From contig QNQO01000202.1 of assembly GCA_003290165.1 (NCBI GenBank), positions 1,116,001 through 1,180,000 on the forward strand: a stretch of 64,000 bases of DNA, written 5' to 3'. The stretch's first letter is position 1, and every line of letters starts with the position of its first letter. Below are positions 49,200 through 59,705 of the stretch, piece after piece. The notes below the pieces were generated by a model. The model ran no database searches, had not been told where the DNA came from, and was given only the letters and a program-made list of their open reading frames with translations. Made by a program: the position numbers and the translations under genes. This DNA comes from Berberis thunbergii. Taxonomy: Eukaryota; Streptophyta; Magnoliopsida; Ranunculales; Berberidaceae.

Positions 49200-49398
49200 T
49201 TAACAATACAATTCTGAGTTACATAATCTTGGTCTAGGGATAGCATACAGGGGCGTTTTCTTGTTAAGAACAATCCGAAACGTCTCTATTAAATCAAGAT
49301 CGGTACCTTGTTGCACTTCCCATTTGAACAAGTGTAAAAGGGAAGCCATCACATGAAGCATCATTCTCTCTGCTAGAGATATTCCTACACATACCCTC
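49200..49398 (-). pseudogene. CYP706 P450 copy 3, C-terminal fragment
   Basis: Only the last 66 or so codons remain, from RVCVGISLAERMM (middle of the heme loop) to NSELYC. The homology stops at 49398, and the next bases (ctgttgacacaataaaagtt) come from the hairpin spacer. All upstream parts, including exon 1, are missing. Small changes relative to copies 1 and 4 include P to L (MMLHVMA) and P to Q (VQQGTD). Non-functional. Confidence 0.93.
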
Positions 49399-50563
49399 TG
49401 TTGACACAATAAAAGTTTAACATGATAAATAAAGTTTATTCTATTTTAAATATCAAGATAAATAAATATCAAAATGATGAGTATCATAATTGAACCCATG
49501 CACTCTTATTGGATTGAAGGTAAAAACATAAAGGCTAATTTTAAGTCCCAACCATTAGATTGAACAAATCTCAACCATAAACTATGTTTATCTACAAACT
49601 TATCTCTTGGTGATTTAAGTTCTATACGATCTGTTAGACTCTTATATTTAGGTAAATCTTAGTTGTCTTTTATCTCCGACCTCAAACACCATCCTGATTT
49701 GTAATATAAATATAGTATTCCTCGTGCCGTCGGCACGATAAAAGTTTAAAACTTATCAAAACATGATCACCTTTAAGTTTTCATCATTTATAATTATGTG
49801 CCTAATCACCACCATCAACAATGGAAGAAAGATAAATAAATATATAAATGTTGGATCTGTTGATGCTTTAAGTTCTCTGTGATCTGTTAGATTCTTATAT
49901 TTGGGTAAATCTCAGTCGTCTTTTATCTCCAACCTCAAACACCATCTTGATTTGTAATATAGAATAGGGTATTCCCCGTGTTGTTGGCACGATAAAATTT
50001 ACATGATAAATAGAGTTTATTCTACTTATAATATAAAAACCAAAATATTGGGTATGGGAATCAAACCCATGCACTCTTGGTGCTTTACGTTCTATGTGAT
50101 CTGTTAGATTCTTACACTTAGGTAAATCTCAGTCGTCTTTTATCTCCAACCTCAAACATCATTCTAATTTGTTATATAGACTGGGATATTCCTTGTGCCG
50201 TTGGCACGATAAAAATTTAAAACTTGTCAAAATATGATCACCCTTGAGTTTTCAACACCATCATCATCAACAATTGAAGAAAAAAAAACCCTGCTCGCCT
50301 TCCAAAAAAAAAAAAGTTCGAGGCTCATAACTTAGCTATAGGAGCATGACATCTTTGTTGCAATCGGTCTTATTAATCTATATTATATGCTTTTAACCAA
50401 AAATAAAAACACCTAGAGGGGCGGTCGTATCTTCCAATTCAACAAATAGACCGTTGACCCCACATCCTTAAATGGAAATGCTGCTTCCACATGTTCAAAT
50501 TTCAAAGAGTAATGTTAAAGGTGTGACCCTTGAATTTATAGAGGTGCCGCATCCCAAATTTTT
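49399..50563. repeat. Second copy of the hairpin spacer
   Basis: Homologous to about 42515-43680, starting abruptly inside the first hairpin repeat unit and stopping at ggtgccgcatcc. No gene. It links the P450 copy 3 break to the SWC6 fragment. Confidence 0.7.
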
Positions 50564-51184
50564 CATATCTTGTATAGTTTATAATTTCTATCATAATTCA
50601 TATTTTTTCTTTTTTCACACCGACTGAAAAAATCAAAAAATTAGCAAGAAAAAAAGAAGCCAAAGGCAGAAGAACCAAAGTTGATTTTGTTTTTTGTCTT
50701 CAAGCTATCAAGTTGATATAAGATAATGTATTTTTAAGGACCCCTTTCGGTTTTTGAGAAATATCCATAATTATTAGCGAACCTAAAAAATGCATTAATA
50801 ATATGTAAAAAAAATTAGATTTGATTTGAAGTCGTAAATGAATTTTTAAGGTAGCTTTCCATGTTTGATGAGATAGTGATTAGAGTGGATTCCTAATCTA
50901 CTCATTTTTTTTTCAGAGATAAGATAATGTTCACTTTTCGATCCATGATATTTGTGGATGGTACGAGCATCTCCTTCTTTACAAGTTAAGTCGGAAAAAA
51001 AATTTTAAGTTTATCTATCAAGTCGTGTTTAGTTTGTCTTTATTGAACAATTATTCCCCACGAAGTGAATAGTTACTTAACCCATTAAAAACACACATAC
51101 AGCTCTTATGAGCATTTCATCAACTAAACTATATGCGTTCGAACTCAAACAACATAAATGCTCACAAAACGTAATAAAGCAAAC
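50564..51184. other. Non-coding sequence downstream of the SWC6 exons
   Basis: The third and later exons of SWC6 would be expected here, but I could not find them. AT-rich; nothing else recognised. Confidence 0.45.
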
Positions 51185-51507
51185 CTTGATCATCGTCATC
51201 ATCAAGCGAAGCCTCATCGTCGTCATTGATCTCGACTGCTTCTACAGCATTGTCATTCTCCAACGCTTCCAGCCGAGCAAGTGCTGCCTTCACACAACAA
51301 TATTCCAACTAAATTAGTCCAAATAAGAAAAAACCCAGAAACCCATTTTACTTAATTAATCGTGTAAACAAAAATGAATCAAATGGGGTTGAAGAGAAGA
51401 ACCTGGTTTCGGTTATCGGTGCTTGCTAGTGCAGCGGCCATTTTTGTAGCCACCTTGCGAGTTCGACCTGATGTGCGACGAGACGATCCAGGGGTTTCGT
51501 CATCCAT
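51185..51507 (-). pseudogene. SWC6: SWC6/SEF (ZNHIT1-like, SWR1 complex subunit) 5' fragment, exons 1-2
   Basis: Minus strand. Exon 1 51507-51403 encodes 35 residues, MDDETPGSSRRTSGRTRKVA then TKMAAALASTDNRNQ. Exon 2 51287-51185 continues AALARLEALENDNAVEAVEI and an acidic NDDDEASLDDDDDDQ tail, with GT..AG borders and a 115-bp intron. This matches the N-terminus of plant SWC6/SEF, a HIT-type zinc-finger subunit of the chromatin remodeller that exchanges H2A.Z and represses early flowering. The middle region and the HIT zinc finger are absent: the expected next exons are replaced by AT-rich sequence and P450-locus spacer. Both exons are open and the promoter is kept, so it might be transcribed, but it cannot encode the zinc finger. 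Alternatively the remaining exons are moved far away; I judge a truncated duplicate more likely. Confidence 0.82.
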
Positions 51508-51725
51508 GGTTTCCGATACGTTTTGAAGTCAATTCGGGGTTTTGGGGTTTGAGGTGTTTTGATCGGATTTTTTAGAAGAGAAGGTTTTCGTTTCAAGATC
51601 TCTCCAACGTCGCAGGGTTTTTGATTTCAAACGAAGAGAGTGGGAGAGAGAGAGAGAGAACGTATCGGGATTGGACCAGGTACTGGCCCATATTGGTGAC
51701 GGGCCTGGCCTCTTTAGTGGCCCAT
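51508..51725 (-). promoter_or_regulatory. Promoter and 5' leader of the SWC6 fragment
   Basis: Upstream of the ATG is a CT-rich leader (gagagagagagagag on + at about 51643-51658). Beyond it are several ggccca/tgggcc site-II-like elements (about 51686, 51705, 51718), typical of broadly expressed plant genes. A SINE-like insertion begins just beyond. Confidence 0.5.
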
Positions 51726-51727
51726 AT

Positions 51728-51946
51728 TGATTTTTTTTTTTTTTTTTTTTACTTTAGCAAAAAAAATTTAATGCATCATTGACAAAGTGTAGTTCTAGTT
51801 TGTCACCTCGCCATTGTTGAAATGTGAGCAGGGTTTTTATTGGATCTCTAAACTATTAAACACGCGTCTAAAAATGTTTGAATCCTGGACTTGTGATTTT
51901 ATTTGTCACAAGTCTACCAGCTGAGCTGAGCCCCGTTGGCTAAAAT
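51728..51946 (-). mobile_element. Probable tRNA-derived SINE, minus strand
   Basis: Read on the minus strand: head GGGGCTCAGCTCAGCTGG (A-box-like), then tccaggattcaaac (B-box-like), body, and an A-rich tail seen as a ~23-base T run at about 51728-51750. Near-matching flanks catattgat (left) and atattggat (right) could be an eroded target duplication. A shorter relative lies at 52175-52257. Confidence 0.5.
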
Positions 51947-52174
51947 ATTGGATAGTCTTGTCAGACAACCTATGCGAGTAAGGAAGCAGTAGTACGATCC
52001 TATAGAAAAAGACCCGTGCTGAGTTATTTTTCCTGTTAAGATCAAATCAAGGTGATCATTTCCTTAATTTACAGGAAAACATAATTGTAAAAGAGTTTTG
52101 AAAATGATGAAACTCCCAAACTTAGACGGAGATTTAGAAGTTTTTAGACACTTGAAAAAAGTGTTATGTTAGGT

Positions 52175-52257
52175 TTTTTTTTTTTTTTTTTAGGGTAAGT
52201 AGGGTTTTTATTAGATTCAAAACATTATCGCCTTTGAGAGAGTTTGAATCCTGGCTC
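52175..52257 (-). mobile_element. 5'-truncated copy of the same SINE-like family
   Basis: On the minus strand it shares ccaggattcaaac, then taataaaaaccct and an A-rich tail (T run at about 52170-52190) with the element at 51728-51946. It abuts the P450 copy 4 3' flank (gctcgcccatttcctc). Confidence 0.45.
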
Positions 52258-52529
52258 GCCCATTTCCTCACTGTGTAGAAGGGCTGATGCCTTAATTGTA
52301 CAAGAAATCAAACAACCACGCAGTGGACCAACCTAGCTGATGCTAGAAAACCATGACTTATCCTGGCAGATAAATTTAAAATTGAAGAAGGAAAGAAACC
52401 CCATTTGGATGCGCTTCAATAAGAATGTTGATGGCACCCAGACTAATAATAACATCGTTTCTTTTTCATATTCTCAACAACTGGAAATATTCTCATTAGC
52501 ACCCAACCCCATGTAATCACCATGTTTTT
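52258..52529. other. 3' flank of P450 copy 4
   Basis: Non-coding; closely matches the 3' flanks of the other P450 copies (ccacgcagtgg, gatgcgcttcaataagaatg). Probably includes the 3' untranslated region. Confidence 0.6.
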
Positions 52530-54347
52530 TTAACAATACAATTCTGAGTTACATAATCTTGGTGTAGGGATAGCATACAGGGGCGTTTTCTTCTTAAGAA
52601 CAATCCCAAACGTCTCTATTAAATCAAGATCGGTACCTTGTGGCACTTCCCATTTGAACGAGTGTAAAAGGGAAGCCAACACATGAGGCATCATTCTCTC
52701 TGCTAGAGATATTCCTACACATACCCTCCTTCCTGAACCAAATGGGATATAGCTAAAATCATTACCATGAAAATCAATTTTACTATCCTCCTTCAGAAAC
52801 CTTTCTGGTTGAAAATCTAAAGGATTTTCCCACAATGTAGGGTCTCTATGTATTCCCCAAGCATTTACTAACACCTGAGTCCTTGCAGGAATTGTGTATC
52901 CACCAACTGTGCAAGTTTCTCTCGAACGTCGAGGGAGTAGGAGTGGTGCTGCAGGGTGCAACCGCATTGTTTCTCTCAACACTGCATCCAAATACCGCAA
53001 TTTGGGGAGATGAGATTCTTGCACTATATTTTTTCTGCCCACCACATTGTCCAGTTCATTCTGAGCTTTGGTCATGATATCAGGATGTTTCATAGTCTCG
53101 GCCATTGCCCACTCAATGGTTGATGATGTTGTGTCCGTTGCTGCGACCACCACATCCTGGTATAGACTTTTTGTCAGTGATGAACATTATTAATTCAAAA
53201 AACAAAGATGTAAACTAAAATTTCCCAATGGATTAAGGCATATACTAGTTGTAGCTAATAAAATCATTTCTCGTTAAATGATCACAAAAGACTCGCAGCA
53301 GCTTGGAAATAGATAAACAGCAAAAACAGAATTGAAAATAAATACCATAAGCAAGGCCTTGAGGTGAAGCATCGTGAAGGGCATCTTCAGATCTGATCGG
53401 TCTTTATGACGAAGTAGAACCTCGAGAAAATCTTTGTTTTCCTTGCAATTGCTTTTCCCATGTTCCTCCTGTGCTTGATCTAACTTCATTCTTTGGTCTA
53501 TGATAGAATCAAAAATGCGGTCAAACCACACTAATAGCTGCTTCTGCTTTCGTTCTATACCTTGCAAATCAAATCTAGCTAGAACAGGAAAAAAATCAGA
53601 CACGTTAGCCTTCCCTATTAGTAGCACAGTTTCTTCAACAATTTCTCGAAACTTGGCACCAATACTAGTTCTTTCTTCACTCTCTAGTGTACCACCCCAT
53701 AACATGCTTGTTACTACATTAAGCATGGTTAGGAACATCTGTTCTCTAACATTTATTTGGGTGCCAATCTTGGAGTATACATCAGTAACTGTATGGCGAA
53801 CTTCATGTTGACGGAGTGCACAAAGCCTGTCAAGGCTGGTTTTACTTAGAATCTCTTGAATGCAAACCATACGGAGCATGCGCCATTGTGGACCATATGG
53901 TGCCCATCCCATGTCGTACCCACCATAAGTGAGCGCTATCGCTGACATTGGAGGGTCACGGTCTGCAAAAATGGTGCCTTTATCCTTGAGTACCTCCTTG
54001 ACCATGGCTGGCGAACTCAATACAACACAAAGCTTGCTACCCAATTTGACTTTAAAGACTGGGCCATATAGTTTTGCTAATTTGTCATAGTAGACATGGA
54101 GCTCAGGGTCGAGAAAGGGAAGGTTTCCAACAAGTGGTAATCCCCATGGACCTGGTGGCAATTGAATCTTCCCCTTCATGGATCTCTTTAACATCGATGA
54201 TATGAACCATAAAATTGTTATGCAAACAATTGCAAAACTGATTAGAGCTTTGGCACGTACATCATTCTGGTTTGTCCTTAATTCTGACCACCATGACCAT
54301 GATTTCTCTATAGCATCTCTTATGGTTGTTGCTTCATCTGGTTCCAT
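52530..54347 (-). CDS. Cytochrome P450, CYP706 family, copy 4 (intact, two exons)
   Basis: Minus strand; exon 1 54347-53346 (334 codons), intron 53345-53157 (189 bp, GT..AG), exon 2 53156-52530; 542 aa. Membrane anchor at about 32-52, hinge PPGPWGLP, I-helix AATDTTS, K-helix ETMR, PERF, and heme loop FGSGRRVCVG with Cys480. It is nearly identical to copy 1, but has six extra residues before the exon junction (HGKSNCKENKDFLEVL against HGKSKDFLDIL) and a handful of substitutions, some in regions that often contact substrate (for example PPMSAIALTYGG against SPISAIAISYGG). The intron is 135 bp shorter than in copy 1. It acts in the ER membrane with NADPH-P450 reductase; the substrate is unknown. 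No disabling change seen. Confidence 0.93.
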
Positions 54348-54383
54348 GTTTGCTTTGTTTTGGAATCCAGAATAAGGAAATAT

Positions 54384-54391
54384 TATATATA
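54384..54391 (-). promoter_or_regulatory. Probable TATA box of P450 copy 4
   Basis: tatatata about 37-44 bp upstream of the ATG, the same context and spacing as copy 1. Downstream promoter sequence is shared to 54595, where an insertion not present at copy 1 begins, so regulation upstream of about -250 may differ between the two genes. Confidence 0.4.
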
Positions 54392-54595
54392 GGAGGTTCT
54401 TTGATAGATCTTATGAACAAAAGAACTGGGAGGATGATTCAAATAAAAGTCATAAAAAACATATATCACATAAAACTGAAGGTTAAATTGATTTTGGATA
54501 ACTGGACAAAATTTTGTGATATAGAAGACAAACCACACAATCTCTTGAGAGTATACATGCCATGTGTTTCTAGATAATATCTTGGTTGGTTCAAG

Positions 54596-55140
54596 CAGGG
54601 GCGGATCTACAGCTTGGGTAATTGACCCCCTTAGGTTTTGAAAAAAATCTATCAGAGCATATACAATTTCAATCTCCCCCCCCCCCCCCCCCCCTCTTAA
54701 AAATTTCATCTTGCCCCTCTTATAAAACCAAGAATTACAATAACAGATCACGTATCACAAATGGACGAAAAAAATTGAGTCGCCGCCTCTAATCTCCGCC
54801 TCCACGCCTTCGGTTCTCAACAATAGCTTCTTCTCCATCCCTGCAAAACAAGGTGAGTTTGTTTGATTATGGGTTCTAAATGAAATCAATAGGACAAGTG
54901 GACAACAACAAAATCACCTCAAGCTTTAACATCTCTTCCTACCTTGGTATCTGTCTCCCTATTTGGCGATCCAAAATTGAAACAACGAATCAACTTTCAG
55001 AGATCAGAGCAAGATCAGAGAGAGATCAGAGCGAGATCTCAGAGAGATCAAAGAGAGATTTGATCATAAAATTGAAAGAGATCGGAAACTCGATCTCTCT
55101 ATGATGAAACCGAGCTCGATCTCTCCTGGATCCGCCTCAG
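54596..55140. mobile_element. hAT-like non-autonomous element (candidate)
   Basis: Left end caggggcggatctacagc and right end (inverted) ctgaggcggatccagg resemble the CAGGGGCGGATCCA ends of plant hAT MITEs. A 20-base C run lies at about 54676-54695. The left flank ggttcaag is not repeated directly at 55141, but reappears at 56043-56050, so the boundaries have been rearranged. No transposase. Confidence 0.5.
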
Positions 55141-57868
55141 AGTCTGATGAAACAAACTCAAAATCTCTGATAAAAATCCGATCTCTCTGAGTCTCTGATG
55201 AAAACAAACTCGATCTCTCGATCTCACTGAGTCTGATGTAACAAACTTGATCTCAATCTGAAGAAAACTAACTCGATCTCTTGATCTCTCTGAATCTGAT
55301 GAAAGAAAATTCGAACAAACTCCTCAATCTCTCTGAATCTGATGAAAGCAAACTCAGAGATGAAGAGTGAGCTTGACTGAGATGAAGAGTGAGTTTGAGT
55401 GAGATGAAGAGTCCCCTGCTTTGAGCTTTCTCAGAGATGAAGAGTGAGTTTGAGTGAGATCAAGAGTCCTCTGCTTTGAACTTTCTGAGTCCTCAGAGTT
55501 TGAGCTTTCTGAGAGAGCTTTCTCAAAGATGAAGAGTGAGGCTTGAGTGAGATGAAGAGTGAAGTGAGGCTTGAGTGTGGGTTTGGTTTGGCCGTATGGG
55601 GTTGGGTTTGATAAAAAAGAGAAATGAGAGAGAGATGAATGAAAGGACTGTTATATTAAAATTTATTCAAAATATTATTCTAATCAATCAAAGAAAGGGG
55701 TAAATTCCTTTTTTTTTGTTTCATATTTGTTTAAGCTTTAATGAGTATTTCATGTTTGTTTAAGCATCTAATTTATTATCTTATCTTTATACAGGGGAGT
55801 TTCATATTTGATTTTTAATTTAATTTAATTTGTTTAGGCTTTGACAAAGTGGGTATTTGATCCTTAAAGCTTAAGTGAGTATTTAATTTCATCTGCTGAA
55901 AATGCCATTATCTCAAGTTCTTGATATTTGGTAAAGTTTCTTCTCTTTCATGTATAAATTATTGATTTACATTACAAATTTGATAATTTGAGAATTTGGG
56001 AATCTGGGATAGCATTTTTTAATATGAATATTGGGATTGGTTGGTTCAAGAGTAACTTTCATCTCTACAGTCATAAATGCCAAAGACAGTTTCAATTGTG
56101 AAATTGGTTTTTCCATCAACATCGCTTCTCAAGTTTCACAACTGCCTTCCAGTATTAATAAAAATATGATATTGGGCTTTATGTAAAGTCTTTGGGTCCT
56201 GAACAATTTCATTTCTGAACCCAAAACACTATATGTGTAAATTTGTTTATTTTTATTTAAAAAAATTGGGTCATTGACCCTTTTTACCATATAACTAAAC
56301 AAGGCCCCAAGGCTAGAATATTGTTGCCATTTAATATCCTCGTTGCCTCCATTGCTTTCGCTTCTGTCCATAGTTGCCACCACGCATGAAGATTTGCTTT
56401 TGCTTAGCTTCGATCCAGTCCATCTAAGCAGCTACATCCAATATCTAAATAACAATAGGTATTTAGTTAATATTTTTGAATTTTTTACTAAATTAAATAA
56501 ATTAAGAATTTTTTTTATCTTGAGGGTTCATGGAATGAAACAAATTACATTTTAAAATTTTGATTAAAACTCTTGCTTGATTTTTTTTGTCACACTTATA
56601 CCCTTATGTTTTTGTAGAAGAAAAAAATGTAATTAAATAAAATGAAATTATTTTAACAAAAGGTATTATTAACGAAAGCTAAAGATGTGTGTGCACCACG
56701 TGCACACAGGTGCTAGTATAGACAAATTCAGAGGATTATCCCAACGAAAAAGAACAGGTGCTAATTACATAAGCCAAGAAGACTTGTTGTTTTACATGTA
56801 ACATTTCCCGGTCTCTACTGGGCTTACCTCATAAGCATGTTTGGACTACATGTCCCAGCCTCTCGCTATGCTTATTTAGACCACATGAATATGATTACAC
56901 TAAGAAGGAATGAAACTTACAACTGATGCAGTCGTTTTCTGCTCCATGCTTTGACCTGGACCTGCAAACCTGCTGACTTGCAAAAGGAACGCATGTGAGC
57001 CACAGACCACCGTTGTGATGGCCGATGGCACTCTGATGCTAAAGTCAGACATCTGAGGAAGGTGTAACAATGTAAATAGAGAATTTGTAGCATACCTTAG
57101 CTTACCAACCTCATGTCTTATTTATAGTGCAGGAGTCTTAGTTCAACCAGGCCATCGATTGCGTAGTTTAGGAAAGAAGATCTTCGTAGAGATCATTCTC
57201 TAATTAGTGTCATGCTGTAGAAGGAGGTTTCCCTGTTAGCCTGTGCTCCTAGATACACGGGAGACAGTTCCCATTTCGAGAGTAGTCTATAGGTAGAAGT
57301 CTCCATATGTGATACATACTTTGGAATTTACTTCCTAGTTGGAAGCAATGAGTCACTGTACTTGCCCGTCTGAAGTTGATCATTGAGATACTTTCCTTAG
57401 CAAGGTTTACGAGTATTGAGGATAGTTCTGAGACATGTGGGCTTAGCAGGCTGTAAGAATTTGGGTCCACTTGGAGGATTGCATTGGGCGGGATTAGAAT
57501 CGCATGGGTTGGATCAGTGTTGAGCTGGCACTAAGTCCTATCTTTCCTCGAGATCATCATGAGATGTGTACGGCACAGAGTTGGGATCGTTTTGGTGTAT
57601 CATCAGCTACTCATTCGAGTTAGTAAGCCATCACATCGATTCACTAAGTCATTTCTCGAAAAGATACGCCGCTCATAATGATTGAGTCTGAATCGTTGCT
57701 TGAGCCGCGCGCTTCATTAATTGAATGTGTGTCAATTCAATGGAAAAGAGGCAGGAATCCCTTCTTTATTTTGGACATCCTTTGTCCGAAGACTAAGTCT
57801 TCTATTTTCTTGCTTTTAGAGATCTTGCTCTGTTCATCTTCTGATTGAAAAGACTGTTCATCTTCATT
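55141..57868. other. Duplicated intergenic block (paralogue of 22659-25560)
   Basis: Includes gatctctc/gagagatc-rich sequence, a reduced ~48-bp minisatellite (about 55380-55560), the 14-bp repeat at 56037-56050, a Helitron-like 3' end at 56689-56716 and the dispersed segment at 57130-57600. No recognisable gene. Confidence 0.6.
56689..56716 (+). other. Helitron-like 3' terminus (module 4 copy)
   Basis: A perfect 8-bp stem gtgtgcac-cac-gtgcacac is followed by aggtg, then ctag at 56713-56716 and t. This is the hairpin plus CTRR arrangement of Helitron 3' ends. The 5' TC end was not found. Confidence 0.5.
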
Positions 57869-59552
57869 ATGGCTCAACAAAACCATCTTGATGATGCAAC
57901 TTTGGCCAAGGGCCTTGAGTTTTTTGAAGATAGGTTGTTTTCTTAATCATGCCTTGTTGAAATTCGTACGAAGTTCAGGGTCCCTGAGGACCTGCCATTA
58001 TATGCTATGAAGGATGATCAGACACCAATGTTGTCACCGGTGAGGTTCATCTGCTTGCACCACGGAATGCTCCAAACTGGAGTCTGTTTTTCTGTTCTGG
58101 ATGTGATTTGGAACTTCTTGGACTTCCTTGAAATTCCTTCGGCCCAGATGGGGCCCAATGGGAACATGATCGTTCTTTTAATTTTGATTAGGGTGAAGAA
58201 AGCTGGCGTCCGCATGACTCCGCGGGTGATCCAGTTGCTAACTTCTCCTCGGTTGAACAATTACAATGTTTGTAAAATAATGTCACCGGCTTTCTTTGAG
58301 AAATTTCCTGATGACTTCAAGTCCTGGCAGAAGTATTGCTTCTTGGCTCTTGCGGATTCAAAGTATTTTCAGTTCAAGGGTTGTTCGCTCGAACATGAGT
58401 TCAAGCCACTTCGTAAGTATAGTTTTTTCTTCTTATTCCGTTGCGCTTGGTTGTATGCTAATCGTTGCTCGTGTTTCCTCATAGGACAGTTTCCCAATAC
58501 TCTTACCTTAGAGGAACGAAACACTATGGAGACATTCTGCGACTTACCAATGAAGAATGTGGTGGAGGTCATATGTGTTCCCAACTTTATTCGCAGTGGG
58601 CTGTGGAACAACTGGCATGAGGCTCCACTCTTTACCGATCGTTGTGAGTAAACTCTGAAGGTGGAACCCCATTTAGGAAAAGGAAAGCCGTCGGAGTCAA
58701 GGTTCTTGATTCGTTTGATGTGAAGAATTTGTCTGAGACGCTTGCCTCCTTTGAGAGTTTGAAGAAGTCACGTGTTAGAATTGGGTTGTCTTCAAAACGA
58801 TCCGCTCCAGTAAGTGAAGAGCGTGAGCCTGATCGACCCGTCAGAGCAGAGGCTGATGTATCTAGCTTGGAGAGGGACCATCCGTGATTATAAGGGGTTG
58901 AAGATGTATTGCATCTTAGTGTCGCGCAGGAAGCTCGGAGCGAGCAGTTGATGCTTGCTGCAATGGGGCTTCTACTAGTCCCAATCCACTCGGAATTGTT
59001 CCGATAAAAAGGTTCATGTGAGAGGATTCGCCTAAGGTTCTGGAACCCGATCGTCCCACTGATAAGCTATCCGATAGTGGCCATGGTGACACAAGCCAAG
59101 TTTCTCATAGTCCTCATTGTTCCCCGTCTCACTCTAGGCTATATCACAAGGTGTTGGAAGGTCCTTTGGACAACTTATTTCCTTCTCTTCCTCCGGATCC
59201 TGCAAATTCATCTCGTACTAAGGGGTCGATTGCTGCCGACAAAGGAGATGTTGTAGAGGAGGGCATGGGAACAATGGTGACTACAAAGGGCGGTGCTGGC
59301 GTAATTCCTAATCTGGGAGAGCTTCATCCGGATGTGTGGATAAGCCTGTTTGCCCTGGACTTAGTAAATATGAGTACTCAGGTCTGGCAGCATGAGGTTG
59401 ATGTGGACTATGCTTCGAAGATGCTTATAAGCAGGCGTCATAAATGGCTGATGGATCACGCTCCAAAACCCGAAGAGGATATGCTAGAGAGGGGTGTGGA
59501 TAAGGTTTCTAAGATATATAAATATTTTTCAAGTAATCCTTGTTTACATTGA
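57869..59552 (+). pseudogene. Gag-like gene of the 'putative gypsy type transposon' family, copy B
   Basis: The best-preserved copy. ATG 57869 (MAQQNHLDDATLAKGLEFFE), then the same in-frame TAA as copy A about 25 codons in. It is then open from KFRVPEDLPLYAMKDDQTPM through ICLHHGMLQTGVCFSVLDVI, FEKFPDDFKSWQKYCF and a probable intron (about 58413-58484, gtaagt..catag) to GQFPNTLTLEERNTME..FTDRCE, stop near 58651. Later frames continue with FRKRKAVGVKVLDSFDVKNL and 59151-59552, NLGELHPDVWISLFALDLVN. No pol domains. Lies directly upstream of a GATA exon 1 copy. Confidence 0.6.
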
Positions 59553-59612
59553 GAATATTCTTGATGTGTAATTTCTTGATTTTTTTTTCATATCTTCAGC
59601 AATTCGGCAAAC

Positions 59613-59705
59613 ATGGAGAATCAAGTTGATTGTACCGTGAGACTTGGTTTACCCGGTTGTAACGGTGACTATGGTGACAATCCTAAAGACAATAATGCCA
59701 AAAAG
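59613..59705 (+). pseudogene. GATA gene exon 1, copy 3
   Basis: Exon of 93 nt starting MENQVDCTVRLGLPG, with a GT donor at 59706, colinear with 27306-27398. Intron sequence follows to the Harbinger left end at 60675. The downstream zinc-finger exons are absent, because the duplication stops inside the transposon at about 62270. Confidence 0.75.

Noticed and set aside
54676..54695. Poly(C) tract as a functional i-motif or regulatory element
   Set aside because: It sits inside a hAT-like non-autonomous element with similar C/G runs in relatives; length may also be unreliable in sequencing.
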